Source: Bradyrhizobium guangzhouense (GTDB lineage: Bacteria > Pseudomonadota > Alphaproteobacteria > Rhizobiales > Xanthobacteraceae). From it: a stretch of 64,000 nt of DNA. This document shows, piece by piece, positions 1-8,506 of the stretch. The notes below the pieces were generated by a model, which was not told the origin of the DNA, did not search any database, and saw only the letters and a list, made by a program, of their open reading frames with translations. Each line of letters begins with the position of its first letter. Position 1 is the first letter of the stretch. The position numbers were made by a program, and so were the translations under genes. The stretch lies in the NCBI RefSeq assembly GCF_004114955.1, contig NZ_CP030053.1:6076001-6140000 (forward strand), written 5' to 3'.

Positions 1-511
1 TGTCGGTCCTGTCATCGATGCCGAGGCCAAGCAACGCCTCGACGCCCATATCGCGCGAATGAAGACGGAGGCGCGGCTGCACTTTGCCGGCACGGCACCG
101 GAGGGCTGCTTCGTCGCGCCGCACATCTTCGAGCTCAGGGATGCCAGCCAGCTCGGCGAGGAGGTATTCGGCCCGATCCTGCATGTGGTGCGCTACCGGG
201 CCGAAACCCTCGCGCGTGTGCTGCAGGCGATCGAGCGCACCGGCTACGGGCTGACGCTCGGCATCCACTCCCGCATCGACGACACGGTCGAGGCCATCAT
301 CGACCGCATCCAGGTCGGCAACATCTACGTCAACCGCAACATGATCGGCGCCGTGGTCGGCGTGCAGCCGTTTGGCGGCAACGGCCTGTCCGGAACCGGC
401 CCCAAGGCCGGCGGCCCGCATTATCTGACGCGCTTTGCCACCGAGCAGACCGTGACCATCAACACGGCCGCGGCCGGCGGCAATGCCGCCCTGCTTGCCG
501 GCGAGGAGTAA
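1..511 (+). CDS. putA: Proline dehydrogenase / P5C dehydrogenase (PutA), C-terminal part
   Basis: This is the 3' end of a gene whose start lies before the window; codons are in frame from base 2, giving about 169 residues. The stretch is the end of an aldehyde-dehydrogenase fold, with a GPILHVVRY strand, an NIYVNRNMIGAVVG segment and the PFGGNGLSGTGPKAGG loop that is characteristic of delta-1-pyrroline-5-carboxylate dehydrogenases of the PutA type. PutA oxidises proline to glutamate at the inner membrane. Only the last part is visible, so a stand-alone P5C dehydrogenase cannot be excluded, and the proline dehydrogenase and any DNA-binding domain lie outside the window. Confidence 0.85.
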   Translation, partial: VGPVIDAEAKQRLDAHIARMKTEARLHFAGTAPEGCFVAPHIFELRDASQLGEEVFGPILHVVRYRAETLARVLQAIERTGYGLTLGIHSRIDDTVEAIIDRIQVGNIYVNRNMIGAVVGVQPFGGNGLSGTGPKAGGPHYLTRFATEQTVTINTAAAGGNAALLAGEE

Positions 512-627
512 GGCCCTGCGCCCGGCGCCGTTGCATCCCGCCGAAACATCAGTCAAATGATCGTGCTGTCAGGGATTGCCGAATTCCAGCCGGCGGGAAA
601 CAACAAGAGCGAGGGAGCAACGCCGCA

Positions 628-1833
628 ATGGAAAAAGGCATTTTTGCAGGGCTGAAGGTTCTGGACTGCGCGAGCTTCATCGCGGCGCCGGCAGCTGCCA
701 CCGTGCTGTCCGATTTCGGCGCCGATGTCATCAAGATCGAGCCGCCCGGCGCAGGCGATCCCTACCGCAATCTGCCCAATCTGCCCGGCTATCCCACCGG
801 CGAGCACAATTTCGCCTGGCTGCTCGAGGCCCGCAACAAGAAGAGCCTGGCGCTCGACCTCTCCAAGCCCGAGGCCCAGGCCGTGCTCTATAAGCTGGTC
901 GAAGAAGCCGACGTCTTCATCACCAACATGCCGCCGCCGGTGCGCACCAAGCTCGGCATCACCTACGACCATCTCGCCCATCTCAACGACCGGCTGATCT
1001 ATGCTTCCTTCACCGGCTATGGCGAGAAGGGCGAGGAGGCCAACAAGCCCGGCTTCGACAGCAACGCCTATTGGGCGCGCTCCGGCCTGATGGACCTCGT
1101 TCGCGCCGACACCGACACGACGCCGGCCCGCTCGGTCGCCGGCATGGGCGACCATCCCTGCGCCATGGCACTGTACAGCGCGATCGTCACCGCGCTCTAT
1201 CAGCGCGAGAAGACCGGCAAGGGCTCGCATGTCGCGTCCAATCTGATGGCCAATGGCGTCTGGGCGGCGAGCGTGCTGGCGCAGGCAAAGCTCTGCGGCG
1301 CCAAGTTCGGCGAGCGGCGCCCGCGCGAGCGCGCGCTGAATGCGGTCGCCAACCATTATCAGTGCAAGGACGGCCGCTGGTTGATCCTGTCGCTGCTCAG
1401 CGAGGAGAAGCAGTGGCCGACGCTCGCCAAATGCCTGGGACGCGAGGACCTGATCGACGATCCGCGCTTTGCCACCAAGCCCGACCGTCACGCCCGCTCG
1501 GTGGAGCTGATCAGGATCTTCGACGAGACGTTTGCGACCAGGGATCTCGCCGAATGGCGCAAGATCCTCGACGGCAACGGACTGGTGTTCGGCATCGTCG
1601 GTATTCTGGACGACATCCCGAACGACAAGCAGATGCTCGACAACGAGGTGCTGGTGCCGTTCGAGAACGACACCATGCTCACCATCAACTCTCCGATCTG
1701 GATCGACGGCACCAAGAAGGTGCAACCGCGCAAGCCGCCCGGCGTCGGCGAGCACAGTGACGAGATTTTGCGCGGCGCCGGATACGACGAGGCCGCGATC
1801 AAAGCGCTGCGGGCGAAGGGGGCGGTGGGGTAA
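628..1833 (+). CDS. CaiB/BaiF family CoA-transferase
   Basis: A 401-residue protein of the class III CoA-transferase family, which moves CoA between carboxylic acids. The N-terminus has the family pattern: KVLDCASFIAAPAAA, then FGADVIKIEPPGAGDPYR with a Rossmann-like beta strand. The segment GMGDH places the expected catalytic aspartate near residue 175. The length is normal for the family. The ATG follows a GAGGGAG Shine-Dalgarno sequence. It stands alone between putA and a glutathione S-transferase gene, so the acid substrate cannot be read from context. The downstream gap holds a palindromic repeat. Confidence 0.9.
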   Translation: MEKGIFAGLKVLDCASFIAAPAAATVLSDFGADVIKIEPPGAGDPYRNLPNLPGYPTGEHNFAWLLEARNKKSLALDLSKPEAQAVLYKLVEEADVFITNMPPPVRTKLGITYDHLAHLNDRLIYASFTGYGEKGEEANKPGFDSNAYWARSGLMDLVRADTDTTPARSVAGMGDHPCAMALYSAIVTALYQREKTGKGSHVASNLMANGVWAASVLAQAKLCGAKFGERRPRERALNAVANHYQCKDGRWLILSLLSEEKQWPTLAKCLGREDLIDDPRFATKPDRHARSVELIRIFDETFATRDLAEWRKILDGNGLVFGIVGILDDIPNDKQMLDNEVLVPFENDTMLTINSPIWIDGTKKVQPRKPPGVGEHSDEILRGAGYDEAAIKALRAKGAVG

Positions 1834-1852
1834 GGGGCGCCCGCTCTAACCC

Positions 1853-1933
1853 CGTCATTGCGAGCGCAGCGAAGCAATCCAGAGTGTCACCGCGGATGCA
1901 TTGCTGGATTGCTTCGCTACGCTCGCAATGACG
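1853..1933. repeat. Palindromic repeat, family 1, copy A
   Basis: Long imperfect inverted repeat. It begins GTCATTGCGAGCGCAGCGA, continues with AAGCAATCCAG, and closes with CTGGATTGCTTCGC and GCTCGCAATGAC. The centre holds an ACCGCGG-like core. The same element recurs at 7010-7096, 12676-12755 and 20971-21057. It lies between two plus-strand genes and would fold as a strong RNA hairpin. Confidence 0.85.
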
Positions 1934-1986
1934 AGGTGGGACCATCTCGCTATAACATCGGCAAAACACGAACGCCGTGAGATCCC

Positions 1987-2634
1987 ATGCCGCACTATCG
2001 TCTGCACTACTTCCCCGAATCCGGCAACAGCTACAAGCTCGCGTTGATGTTGACGCTTTGCGGCGAGACGTTTGAACCTGAATGGACCGACTTCGGCGGC
2101 GGCGTCACGCGCACGGCCGCGTGGCGGGCGAGCGTGAACGAGATGGGCGAAATTCCCGTGCTCGAGGTCGACGGCGTGAAGATGACGCAGACGGCCCCTC
2201 TCCTGCTCAAGCTTGCCGAGCAATACGGCCGTTTCGGTGCCAAGACCGAGGCCGAAAAATTCGAGCTGCTGCGCTGGCTGTTCTGGGACAACCACAAGCT
2301 CACCGGCTACATGGCGACCTACCGCTTCATGCGGGCCTTCACCGAGACAAACGATCCGCAGGTGCTGAAGCATTTTCGCCGGCGGCTCGACGATTTCCTC
2401 GGCATTCTCGACGGCCACCTGCAGCGCAATGCGTTTGCGATCGGCACCAAGCCGACCATCGCCGATATCTCGATGATGGCCTATCTGCATTATCCCAGCG
2501 ACGAGCACGGCTTTGATTTTGCGGCGAGCCATCCGGCCATCCACGCCTGGCTCCGCCGCATGGCCGCACTGCCCGGCTGGAGGCCGGCGTATGAGCTGTT
2601 GCCCGGCAAGCGGATGACGAATTACGCGAAGTGA
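1987..2634 (+). CDS. Glutathione S-transferase family protein
   Basis: A 215-residue cytosolic protein with the two-part GST layout. Residues 1 to about 80 form a thioredoxin-like N-terminal domain (YRLHYFPESGNSYKLALML, then ...GEIPVLEVDG, the usual cis-Pro strand, and the QTAPLLLKLAEQYG helix). The rest is the helical C-terminal domain with the TIADISMMAYL motif (the N-capping box region). GSTs conjugate glutathione to electrophiles or act in redox or isomerisation reactions; the substrate here is unknown. It is not tightly linked to its neighbours. Confidence 0.9.
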   Translation: MPHYRLHYFPESGNSYKLALMLTLCGETFEPEWTDFGGGVTRTAAWRASVNEMGEIPVLEVDGVKMTQTAPLLLKLAEQYGRFGAKTEAEKFELLRWLFWDNHKLTGYMATYRFMRAFTETNDPQVLKHFRRRLDDFLGILDGHLQRNAFAIGTKPTIADISMMAYLHYPSDEHGFDFAASHPAIHAWLRRMAALPGWRPAYELLPGKRMTNYAK

Positions 2635-2643
2635 GGGTGTCGT

Positions 2644-2808
2644 TTATCTCAGCGCCAGCCAGCCGAGCGTGAACAGGATGCCGCCGATGATGACGACCAC
2701 TGCGACCGCCGTGGTGCTGACGCGGACGCTGCCGGCGACCTGCTTGGCTTCCTCATTGCGCGCGATCTCGCGATTGCGCTCCTTGTTGGCGTCGCTGGTG
2801 TCCGTCAT
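2644..2808 (-). CDS. Small single-pass membrane protein, 54 aa
   Basis: A 54-codon reading frame on the minus strand. It begins MTDTSDANKERNREIARNEE, a highly charged cytosolic segment, and continues through a Val/Ile-rich hydrophobic stretch (about residues 34 to 53, ending LGWLALR) that looks like one transmembrane helix. The clean division into a polar N-terminus and a helix of normal length makes it more than a chance frame. A weak GGATG-like Shine-Dalgarno precedes the ATG. I do not recognise a family. It sits convergent to the GST gene and downstream of the exported protein at 2890-4425. Confidence 0.6.
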   Translation of the reverse strand: MTDTSDANKERNREIARNEEAKQVAGSVRVSTTAVAVVVIIGGILFTLGWLALR

Positions 2809-2855
2809 GGATCATCCAAATCGGTTGGGGGGCTCTGTCTTGTGCGGGATCTTTG

Positions 2856-2880
2856 CGGAAAAACGCTACGCACTTTTCCG
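2856..2880. repeat. Short inverted repeat, possible terminator of the 2890-4425 gene
   Basis: CGGAAAA at 2856-2862 pairs with TTTTCCG at 2874-2880 around an 11-base loop. It lies just past the stop of the minus-strand gene at 2890. The core resembles a GGAAAA/TTTTCC palindrome that is abundant between genes in Bradyrhizobiaceae (from memory). It may act as a hairpin at the transcript end, although no clean U-run follows. Confidence 0.4.
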
Positions 2881-2889
2881 GATCACGCC

Positions 2890-4425
2890 CTAACGCGTCT
2901 TGATGAAGCACATGCCAATGCGGCTCGAAGCCGCCGCAGCCTGACAGGTGAGACCTTTAGCACAGGTCCATGACGTAAAACTCTTGTCGGCCGTTCCCGA
3001 TCCCGGGTTTTGCAGGGAACAATGCGCGCCCCAGCCGTCTTGATATTCGGTGCCGGCAAGCTCCCGGCTGCCGCGTGTTTGCGGCCGGCTGGCAAATCCG
3101 CGTGAAAAATCAGGCTGTTTGCCGCCAGCGAAGGCGGTCAGGATATCGCGGCGGCGGAGTTGGTCGCCGAAGAAATGCGGCGAGGCGGGCACGATGGTGG
3201 CGTTCGACGCCCCCTCGGTCAGCCAGTCCACGCCCGGAAAGTGGAAGCCGCCGATGCCGCGGGTCTGGTGGCAGCCCGAGCAGGTGACATCGTTGAGGCG
3301 GCGCTGGAAGCCCGCGACCGAGCGGATGTTCTCCATTGTGATGCCGCGCGCCGCCGCCTGCTTCAGCGCGCCGACGACGTCGTTGTCGGTGAAGACAGGA
3401 TCGCTGTTGCCCTCGCCTTCGACCAGGCCGAACTCCGGCTGCAACGTTGAGCCATCGAGACCGGCAGGCGTCGGCGCCACCGCCGCCTTGGCGAGGTATT
3501 TCTCCGGGATCAGCACGGTGCCGCGATCGAACTCGCGGAGATTCGCAGGCTCGAGCAGCCAGGCCTTGAAGTCGCGCCGGAGCGCCTCATCGGCCAGGAT
3601 ACGGTCGCGATCGATCTGGTTTTCCAGCGTCGATTCCACGAACGTCTTGGTCCCAGGGTCGTATCTGAACACCTTGAGCAGATAGTCGGAGCGGAAATCG
3701 TGCAGCGCCGATTTTGGCGCGATCGATATCTGGATGTTGGTCTCGATGCGGTCGATCATCGCATCATAAGGCGCAGCGTGGCTGCCGATCAGCCCCTGCC
3801 AGTCGCCATTGTCGAGCCAGCGCCGCGCCACCTCGGTGCAGGTGATGGGCTTGCCGCTCGCGTCGGTCTGGCGCGCATCGCGCGCCTTCATCACCAGGTT
3901 GAACGTCATCGGCAGGCGCGTCGCGGTGCCGCCACCATCCGGCCCGGGCTCGAATCGCGCCAGGCGATAGATCAGCCGGATCTCGCCGCAGGATTCCTCG
4001 GACACATAGGCGCGGTCCATGCGGTTGACGATGCCGGCCAGCACGAAGCGCGTGTCGGCGGATGTCAGATTGAAACGATCGAACAGTTGAACGTCAAAAC
4101 CATCGCCGACGCCGATGGTCTCGCTCGGCACCGCCTGCTTGTGCTGCGCGATGTAGCGATCGAATTCAGCATCGATTGCGGGAAGAATCTCCTTGAGCTG
4201 CGGCAGCGACGCGAACAGCTGGTCGCTCGTCAGAACAGTGGCGTTCCGCTCCGGCTGCAACAGGCGCGAGATTGACAGCGCATCGCTCTGGTCGAGCCTC
4301 TTCAGCAGATCGGGATCGGTGATCGCGGTGCCGCGCGCGAGCGGCGCGTTCTCCGCTGCCGAGAGCGATAGGATGCTGCCCAACAACAATATGGCGGTCA
4401 GGAGAATTCGCAGCGCGCGGCTCAT
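2890..4425 (-). CDS. Exported hypothetical protein with one CxxCH haem-binding motif
   Basis: A 511-residue protein with a clear Sec signal peptide (MSRALRILLTAILLLGSILS, cleaved near the SAAENAP region), so it is periplasmic or secreted. A single c-type haem motif, CSGCH, lies at about residues 382-386, followed by QTRGIGGFHFPG. Four further cysteines lie in the C-terminal 60 residues (AHCS, WTCAKGLTC, MCF), enough for disulfides. The first 350 residues match no domain I recognise. One CxxCH without neighbouring cytochrome genes suggests either a mono-haem oxidoreductase or a structural haem. A strong hairpin precedes it upstream, so it is probably transcribed on its own. Confidence 0.7.
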   Translation of the reverse strand: MSRALRILLTAILLLGSILSLSAAENAPLARGTAITDPDLLKRLDQSDALSISRLLQPERNATVLTSDQLFASLPQLKEILPAIDAEFDRYIAQHKQAVPSETIGVGDGFDVQLFDRFNLTSADTRFVLAGIVNRMDRAYVSEESCGEIRLIYRLARFEPGPDGGGTATRLPMTFNLVMKARDARQTDASGKPITCTEVARRWLDNGDWQGLIGSHAAPYDAMIDRIETNIQISIAPKSALHDFRSDYLLKVFRYDPGTKTFVESTLENQIDRDRILADEALRRDFKAWLLEPANLREFDRGTVLIPEKYLAKAAVAPTPAGLDGSTLQPEFGLVEGEGNSDPVFTDNDVVGALKQAAARGITMENIRSVAGFQRRLNDVTCSGCHQTRGIGGFHFPGVDWLTEGASNATIVPASPHFFGDQLRRRDILTAFAGGKQPDFSRGFASRPQTRGSRELAGTEYQDGWGAHCSLQNPGSGTADKSFTSWTCAKGLTCQAAAASSRIGMCFIKTR

Positions 4426-4462
4426 GCCTCCACTAACACCGCGCCTGACGGCCTATTCAAGT

Positions 4463-4496
4463 AAAAAGGCGCTTCACGCGGTGGTGAAGCGCCTTT
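4463..4496 (-). terminator. Rho-independent terminator of the 4519-5526 gene
   Basis: A perfect 13-base-pair stem, AAAGGCGCTTCAC at 4465-4477 and GTGAAGCGCCTTT at 4484-4496, with a 6-base loop. Read on the minus strand it lies just past the stop at 4519 and is followed by a T-run (complement of 4463-4467). This is a textbook intrinsic terminator separating the two minus-strand genes. Confidence 0.85.
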
Positions 4497-4518
4497 GCGG
4501 AAATCGCTTATCGGAAGC

Positions 4519-5526
4519 CTAGCGCGCGACGATCAGACCTCGCGGCGTGACGACAACCCAGCGGCCGTCCTGGCGCCGGATCGCATCGACGCGGCCGAGA
4601 CCGGGGATGGGATCACCGGCATAGACCTCGTACAAGCCCCCCCGGCCCTCGATCAGCGCACCGCCATTGGCGACGTCGCGGAGCCTCCAGCCGTCGATCG
4701 TCGGCAGGCGGCCAACCTCGGTCTTGGGCGCGGCGGACGCCGGCGGCACGGCAGCCGGCGCAACAGCAGCCGCCTGGGTCGCGGCCGGCGCGATCGTGCC
4801 GGTGGTCTCCTTGGCGGACGCGGCGGCGGCTTGCGTGGGAGCGGCCGGCGGCGTGGCGCGGAGCTTGTCGACCGTCTCGGACAGCTTTGCCAGCTTGGCC
4901 AACGGTTCGGCCTGCGCCTTCTCGAGCTTGTCGAGGCGGTCGTTGGCGCGGTTGAACTGGCTGAGGCTGGTCTTCGAGCTGTGCTCGACATTGGCCTTGA
5001 GCGCGACGATGTCGGCATCGATCCGGGCGACGGAGGCATCCAGCGCGCTGGTGTCGGCGACCTGAGCCGGCGCCGGCGCCGGGCTGGCCGCGAAATGCAT
5101 CATGCCGGCGGTCGCGAGCGCGCCGCTGATGGCGCCGACGCAGGCCGCGATTGCGACGACCGCGGCCATCGCCGACAGGCGACGCTTGCCGCCGGTGTCA
5201 CGCACCTCATCGGCCTCGACATGCGGGGCGTACTCGTCGCGGTTCCACGACCGCTCCGAAGGCGCCATGACGATCAGCTTACCGGGCTTTGCCTCGGCTT
5301 TGGGCTCGGCTCTCGCTTCGAACCTTGGGACCTCGATTTTTGACGGCTCGAGCTTTGGAGCATCCGCCTTGACCGGATCGGGCTTGACCGGATCAGGCTT
5401 GGGCGGCGTCTCATGGTCGGGGGCGATCGAGGGGGCCTCGATGCCGGCGGCGTCAACGGCGCCAGTCCGGTCGTTCGTCCGGTCTTTGATCGCTTGGCCG
5501 GCCAGGTCGGACACAGGTTCGCTCAC
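4519..5526 (-). CDS. Membrane-anchored hypothetical protein with Pro-rich linker and coiled coil
   Basis: A 335-residue protein with a long charged N-terminus in the cytosol, one transmembrane helix at about residues 118-141 (SAMAAVVAIAACVGAISGAL), an Ala/Lys/Asp-rich region with coiled-coil character (about 160-225), an Ala/Pro linker, and a compact C-terminal domain (about 270-335: GWRLRDVANGGALIEGRGG onward, ending in VVVTPRGLIVAR). The linker PDPVKPDPVK comes from two tandem 15-base copies at 5368-5397. The architecture recalls periplasm-spanning envelope proteins, but I recognise no named family. A terminator follows, and the gene appears monocistronic. Confidence 0.7.
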   Translation of the reverse strand: MSEPVSDLAGQAIKDRTNDRTGAVDAAGIEAPSIAPDHETPPKPDPVKPDPVKADAPKLEPSKIEVPRFEARAEPKAEAKPGKLIVMAPSERSWNRDEYAPHVEADEVRDTGGKRRLSAMAAVVAIAACVGAISGALATAGMMHFAASPAPAPAQVADTSALDASVARIDADIVALKANVEHSSKTSLSQFNRANDRLDKLEKAQAEPLAKLAKLSETVDKLRATPPAAPTQAAAASAKETTGTIAPAATQAAAVAPAAVPPASAAPKTEVGRLPTIDGWRLRDVANGGALIEGRGGLYEVYAGDPIPGLGRVDAIRRQDGRWVVVTPRGLIVAR

Positions 5527-5807
5527 GGCTCAAATACTCCAGTCTAGGTTGACCTTTTGGTAACTTTCATTGCTTGCGAATTCCTTACCTCGGGACCCGC
5601 TTACCGAAATTTTAGGAACTCGTCCGAGGCCGAATTGGGTCGGGAAAGTGGAACCGGGGTGGCGGCGTGCAACAAATCGTCAGACGATGCTGCCCTGCGG
5701 TAGATTGCCTGCTTAGCCGAAGGGGGTTATTTGCCCGCCGCGGTTCCCCGGTTAACATGAGCCGTCCCGTCAGCCAGAAGGCGTTTGGGGGGTGCCAAGG
5801 GGGTGCC

Positions 5808-6179
5808 ATGACGATCGAGAAGTGCATCAACGCGTTTGATGTGGATGACGTCATCTTCGAGGAGGGCTCGACCGGCCGCGAACTGTTTGTCGTGCTCGAC
5901 GGCGAGGTCGAGATCGCCAAGATGAGCGGCACCAGCAAGACCAGCATCATCAAGCTCGGCAAGGGCGAGTTCTTCGGCGAGATGGCCGTGATCGACGGCT
6001 CGGCTCGCTCGGCGACCGCGATCGCGTCGGCGCCCAACACGCGGGTGATGCGGATCAACCACGCGCGCTTTGTCTATCTCGTCAGCCAGCAACCGGCATT
6101 CGCGCTGATGGTGATGGACGCGCTGTCGAAACGCCTGCGCGCTTCCAACGCGGTCACCTACCGGGCGGCGCAATCATGA
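5808..6179 (+). CDS. Single-domain cyclic nucleotide-binding protein
   Basis: A 123-residue protein that is almost entirely one cNMP-binding (CAP-like) domain. The phosphate-binding cassette is visible as GEFFGEMAVIDGSARSATA, which keeps the conserved Gly-Glu and Arg-Ser positions. No DNA-binding helix-turn-helix or kinase part follows. The ATG at 5808 has a strong AAGGGGG Shine-Dalgarno sequence seven bases upstream, so the longer frame from further upstream is unlikely. Its stop overlaps the start of the next gene by four bases (ATGA), so the two are translationally coupled. Likely a small cAMP- or cGMP-sensing subunit for the downstream hydrolase; the ligand is not known. Confidence 0.85.
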   Translation: MTIEKCINAFDVDDVIFEEGSTGRELFVVLDGEVEIAKMSGTSKTSIIKLGKGEFFGEMAVIDGSARSATAIASAPNTRVMRINHARFVYLVSQQPAFALMVMDALSKRLRASNAVTYRAAQS

Positions 6180-6988
6180 GCGAGCGCAAGCCGACCGCAT
6201 TCCCGATCCTGATGAAGAACGACATCTGCTCGCTGATCCAGGCGGCCGATGACGTCTATCAGATCCGCTTCTCCAACCGCGCCGCCAACGCCTATCTGGT
6301 GCGTGGCTCGGCGCGCACCATCCTGATCGATGTCGGCCTGTCCTCGAACTATCCGGCGATGGTGGAGTGTCTGACCTTCGCCGGATGCCCACCTGAAAAG
6401 ATCGACATGGTGGTGCTGAGTCACGAGCACCTCGACCATATCGGTGCGGCCTGGCACTTCAACGAGCGCCGCACCTATGTCGCAGCCCACCGGCTCGCCG
6501 CCAACAAGATCATGCTGCGCGACGACTTCTCAATGCTGCGCAAGATGTTCAACGAGCCGAACGTGCCCATCAATATCGACATCTGGCTCGAGGAAGGCAA
6601 TCTGATCGACCTCGGCAATTTCCGCCTCAACGTGATGTACACGCCGGGCCATACCTCCGCCTGCATCACCCTGTTCGACCAGGACAAGGGCCTCTTGTTC
6701 GCAGCCGACACCTTGATGCCCGGTGGCGTGATGGGCGGCGTGTTCGGCTCGGGCAGCATCGCCGACTACATCCAGTCGCTGGAGCGCATCAAGGGGCTGA
6801 ACACCAAGCTCCTGCTGTCGGGGCACGGACGGTTGTCGGATACGCCGCAGGACGACGTGCGCACTGCCATTGCGCGCTCGCACGGCCTCTTGGAAGACAC
6901 CGCGCAATTGTTCGATGCGCTGGATGCGCGCTCGAATTTCGAGCCGATCATGCAGTCGGTGCGGGATTTGAACAAGCTGGATGATTGA
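6176..6988 (+). CDS. MBL-fold metallo-hydrolase
   Basis: A 270-residue metallo-beta-lactamase-fold protein. The metal motif HxHxDH is intact: H83, H85, D87 and H88 in SHEHLDH. Further ligands are the His of TPGHTS, the Asp of FAADTLMPGG and the His of LSGHGRL. These are the residues of di-zinc or di-iron hydrolases of the glyoxalase II/RNase Z type. There is no signal peptide, so it acts in the cytosol. It overlaps the cyclic nucleotide-binding gene by four bases, which suggests regulation by a second messenger or a shared complex. The substrate is unknown. A palindromic repeat follows the stop. Confidence 0.85.
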   Translation: MSERKPTAFPILMKNDICSLIQAADDVYQIRFSNRAANAYLVRGSARTILIDVGLSSNYPAMVECLTFAGCPPEKIDMVVLSHEHLDHIGAAWHFNERRTYVAAHRLAANKIMLRDDFSMLRKMFNEPNVPINIDIWLEEGNLIDLGNFRLNVMYTPGHTSACITLFDQDKGLLFAADTLMPGGVMGGVFGSGSIADYIQSLERIKGLNTKLLLSGHGRLSDTPQDDVRTAIARSHGLLEDTAQLFDALDARSNFEPIMQSVRDLNKLDD

Positions 6989-7009
6989 GGCACGCGCCGT
7001 TGCTAATCC

Positions 7010-7096
7010 CGTCATTGCGAGCGGAGCGAAGCAATCCAGAATCTTTCCGCGGTGACAGTCTGGATTGCTTCGTCGCAAGGGCTCCTCGCAATGACG
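7010..7096. repeat. Palindromic repeat, family 1, copy B
   Basis: Begins GTCATTGCGAGCGGAGCGA and ends CTCGCAATGACG, with AAGCAATCCAGA and TCTGGATTGCTTCG arms around a TTTCCGCGG core. It lies between the convergent ends of the MBL hydrolase gene and the TPM gene. Confidence 0.85.
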
Positions 7097-7118
7097 GAGT
7101 GTGGGTTATCAACTCGGC

Positions 7119-7616
7119 CTACATCACCACCGGCGCATCCGGCAGCTCATTCGGATGCGGCCCTCCCGGTGGATAGTGCCTCGCCAGCTCCCGCGACACC
7201 GCCGCGATACCGCCAGTCACGCCGCGCTCGAATTGGCCTGCGCTGAACTCGGCCTCCATCGCACGGCAGATCGTCTCCCAGCCCGCGGCGCCGACCTTCG
7301 CATCGATGCCGCGGTCGGCGATGATCTCGACGTCGCGGTCGGCGAGCAGCAGGTAGATCAGCACGCCGTTGTTGTGCCCGGTGTCCCAGATCCGCAAATG
7401 CGAGAAAACATCGAGCGCGCGCTCGCGCGCGTGCTGGTTGCGGAACAGCGGCCGACCATCGAGCGCGCCTTCGACGACGAAACGGACCTGGCCGGAATGC
7501 GTCGCTTCGCCTTTCTTGATCGCCTGCTCGATACGCTCGAGCGCGTCTTGCGGAAACACTTGCTTCGCACGCCAATGGTGCTGGAGGAGATGCCTGGTGA
7601 TACGCCCGATGCCCAT
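7119..7616 (-). CDS. TPM-domain protein, cytosolic type
   Basis: A 165-residue protein built around a TPM (TLP18.3/Psb32/MOLO-1) domain: FRNQHARERALDVFSHLRIW, then NGVLIYLLLADRDVEIIADRGI, a strand pair typical of this family. It has no signal peptide. Its start is only two bases past the stop of the 295-residue TPM protein upstream, so they form one transcription unit with lemA. Paired TPM genes behind lemA are a known arrangement; the molecular role is unclear and may involve envelope quality or stress. Confidence 0.85.
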   Translation of the reverse strand: MGIGRITRHLLQHHWRAKQVFPQDALERIEQAIKKGEATHSGQVRFVVEGALDGRPLFRNQHARERALDVFSHLRIWDTGHNNGVLIYLLLADRDVEIIADRGIDAKVGAAGWETICRAMEAEFSAGQFERGVTGGIAAVSRELARHYPPGGPHPNELPDAPVVM

Positions 7617-7618
7617 GA

Positions 7619-8506
7619 CTACCAGCTCCCCGAGGCGCCGCCGCCACCAAAGCTGCCGCCGCCTCCGCTGAAGCTGCCGCTGTCACTGGATGATGAACCG
7701 CTGCTCCAGCCGCCGGACGAGGAGCCGCTCGACCGGGAACCGCCGCGCGAGGGCCCTGTCGATGCCGGAAACAGATCGGCGATGAAGGACAAGACGAAGC
7801 CGATGATCCCGGCGAGCAAGGCCAGCGCGCCGGATCCGAGGATGAGCAACGCCAGGAGGCCGATCACGCTCCCGGTCGCGACCGAGCCCAGCAATCGTCC
7901 CAGCAGCGTGCGCAAAAAGCCGCCGACGATGAGCGAAGCAAACAGCGCGACCGGCAGGAGTGGCCCGATATCGTCCAGATTGGCGAAATTCACGCTGCGC
8001 GAGGGAGCGGGCAGCGGCTCACCATCGACGACGCGCATCATCCGCTCGGCACCGGCCGAGATGCCGCCGGCGAAATCGCCCTCCCGGAATTTCGGCGTGA
8101 TGACCTCGTCGATGATCCGCCGCGAGGTGACGTCGGTCAGCGCGCCTTCGAGCCCGTAACCGACCTCGATGCGCAGGTGCCGGTCGTTCTTGGCGACCAC
8201 GAGGATCGCGCCGTCGTCGACCTTCTTGCGGCCGATCTTCCAGGTCTCGGCGACCCGGATCGAGAACTGCTCGATCGTCTCCGGGTCCGTCGTCGGCACG
8301 ATCAGCACCGCGATCTGGCTGCCCTTGCGCGTCTCGAAATCGGCGAGCTTCTGCGACAGCGCGGCGATGTCGCTGCTCGACAGCGTGCCGGTCCGGTCGA
8401 CCACGCGGCCGGTGAGCTGCGGCACTGCGACGTCGGCGAGGGCGGGGAAGGCAAAGACGAAGAGGAGCGCGAATGCCACAAGCGCATGCCACAATCTCGC
8501 TGTCAT
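7619..8506 (-). CDS. YgcG-like TPM-domain membrane protein
   Basis: A 295-residue exported protein. It has a signal peptide (MTARLWHALVAFALLFVFAF, cut near ALA-DVAVP), an external TPM domain (about residues 30-150, with VVDRTGTLSSSDIAALSQ and AILVVAKNDRHLRIEVG), one or two hydrophobic segments (about 190-260), and a Gly/Ser-rich tail ending GGGGSFGGGGASGSW. A longer in-frame extension exists to 8632, but its sequence is simply the translated palindromic repeat, so the ATG at 8506 is the better start. It is the middle gene of lemA-TPM-TPM. Confidence 0.88.
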   Translation of the reverse strand: MTARLWHALVAFALLFVFAFPALADVAVPQLTGRVVDRTGTLSSSDIAALSQKLADFETRKGSQIAVLIVPTTDPETIEQFSIRVAETWKIGRKKVDDGAILVVAKNDRHLRIEVGYGLEGALTDVTSRRIIDEVITPKFREGDFAGGISAGAERMMRVVDGEPLPAPSRSVNFANLDDIGPLLPVALFASLIVGGFLRTLLGRLLGSVATGSVIGLLALLILGSGALALLAGIIGFVLSFIADLFPASTGPSRGGSRSSGSSSGGWSSGSSSSDSGSFSGGGGSFGGGGASGSW

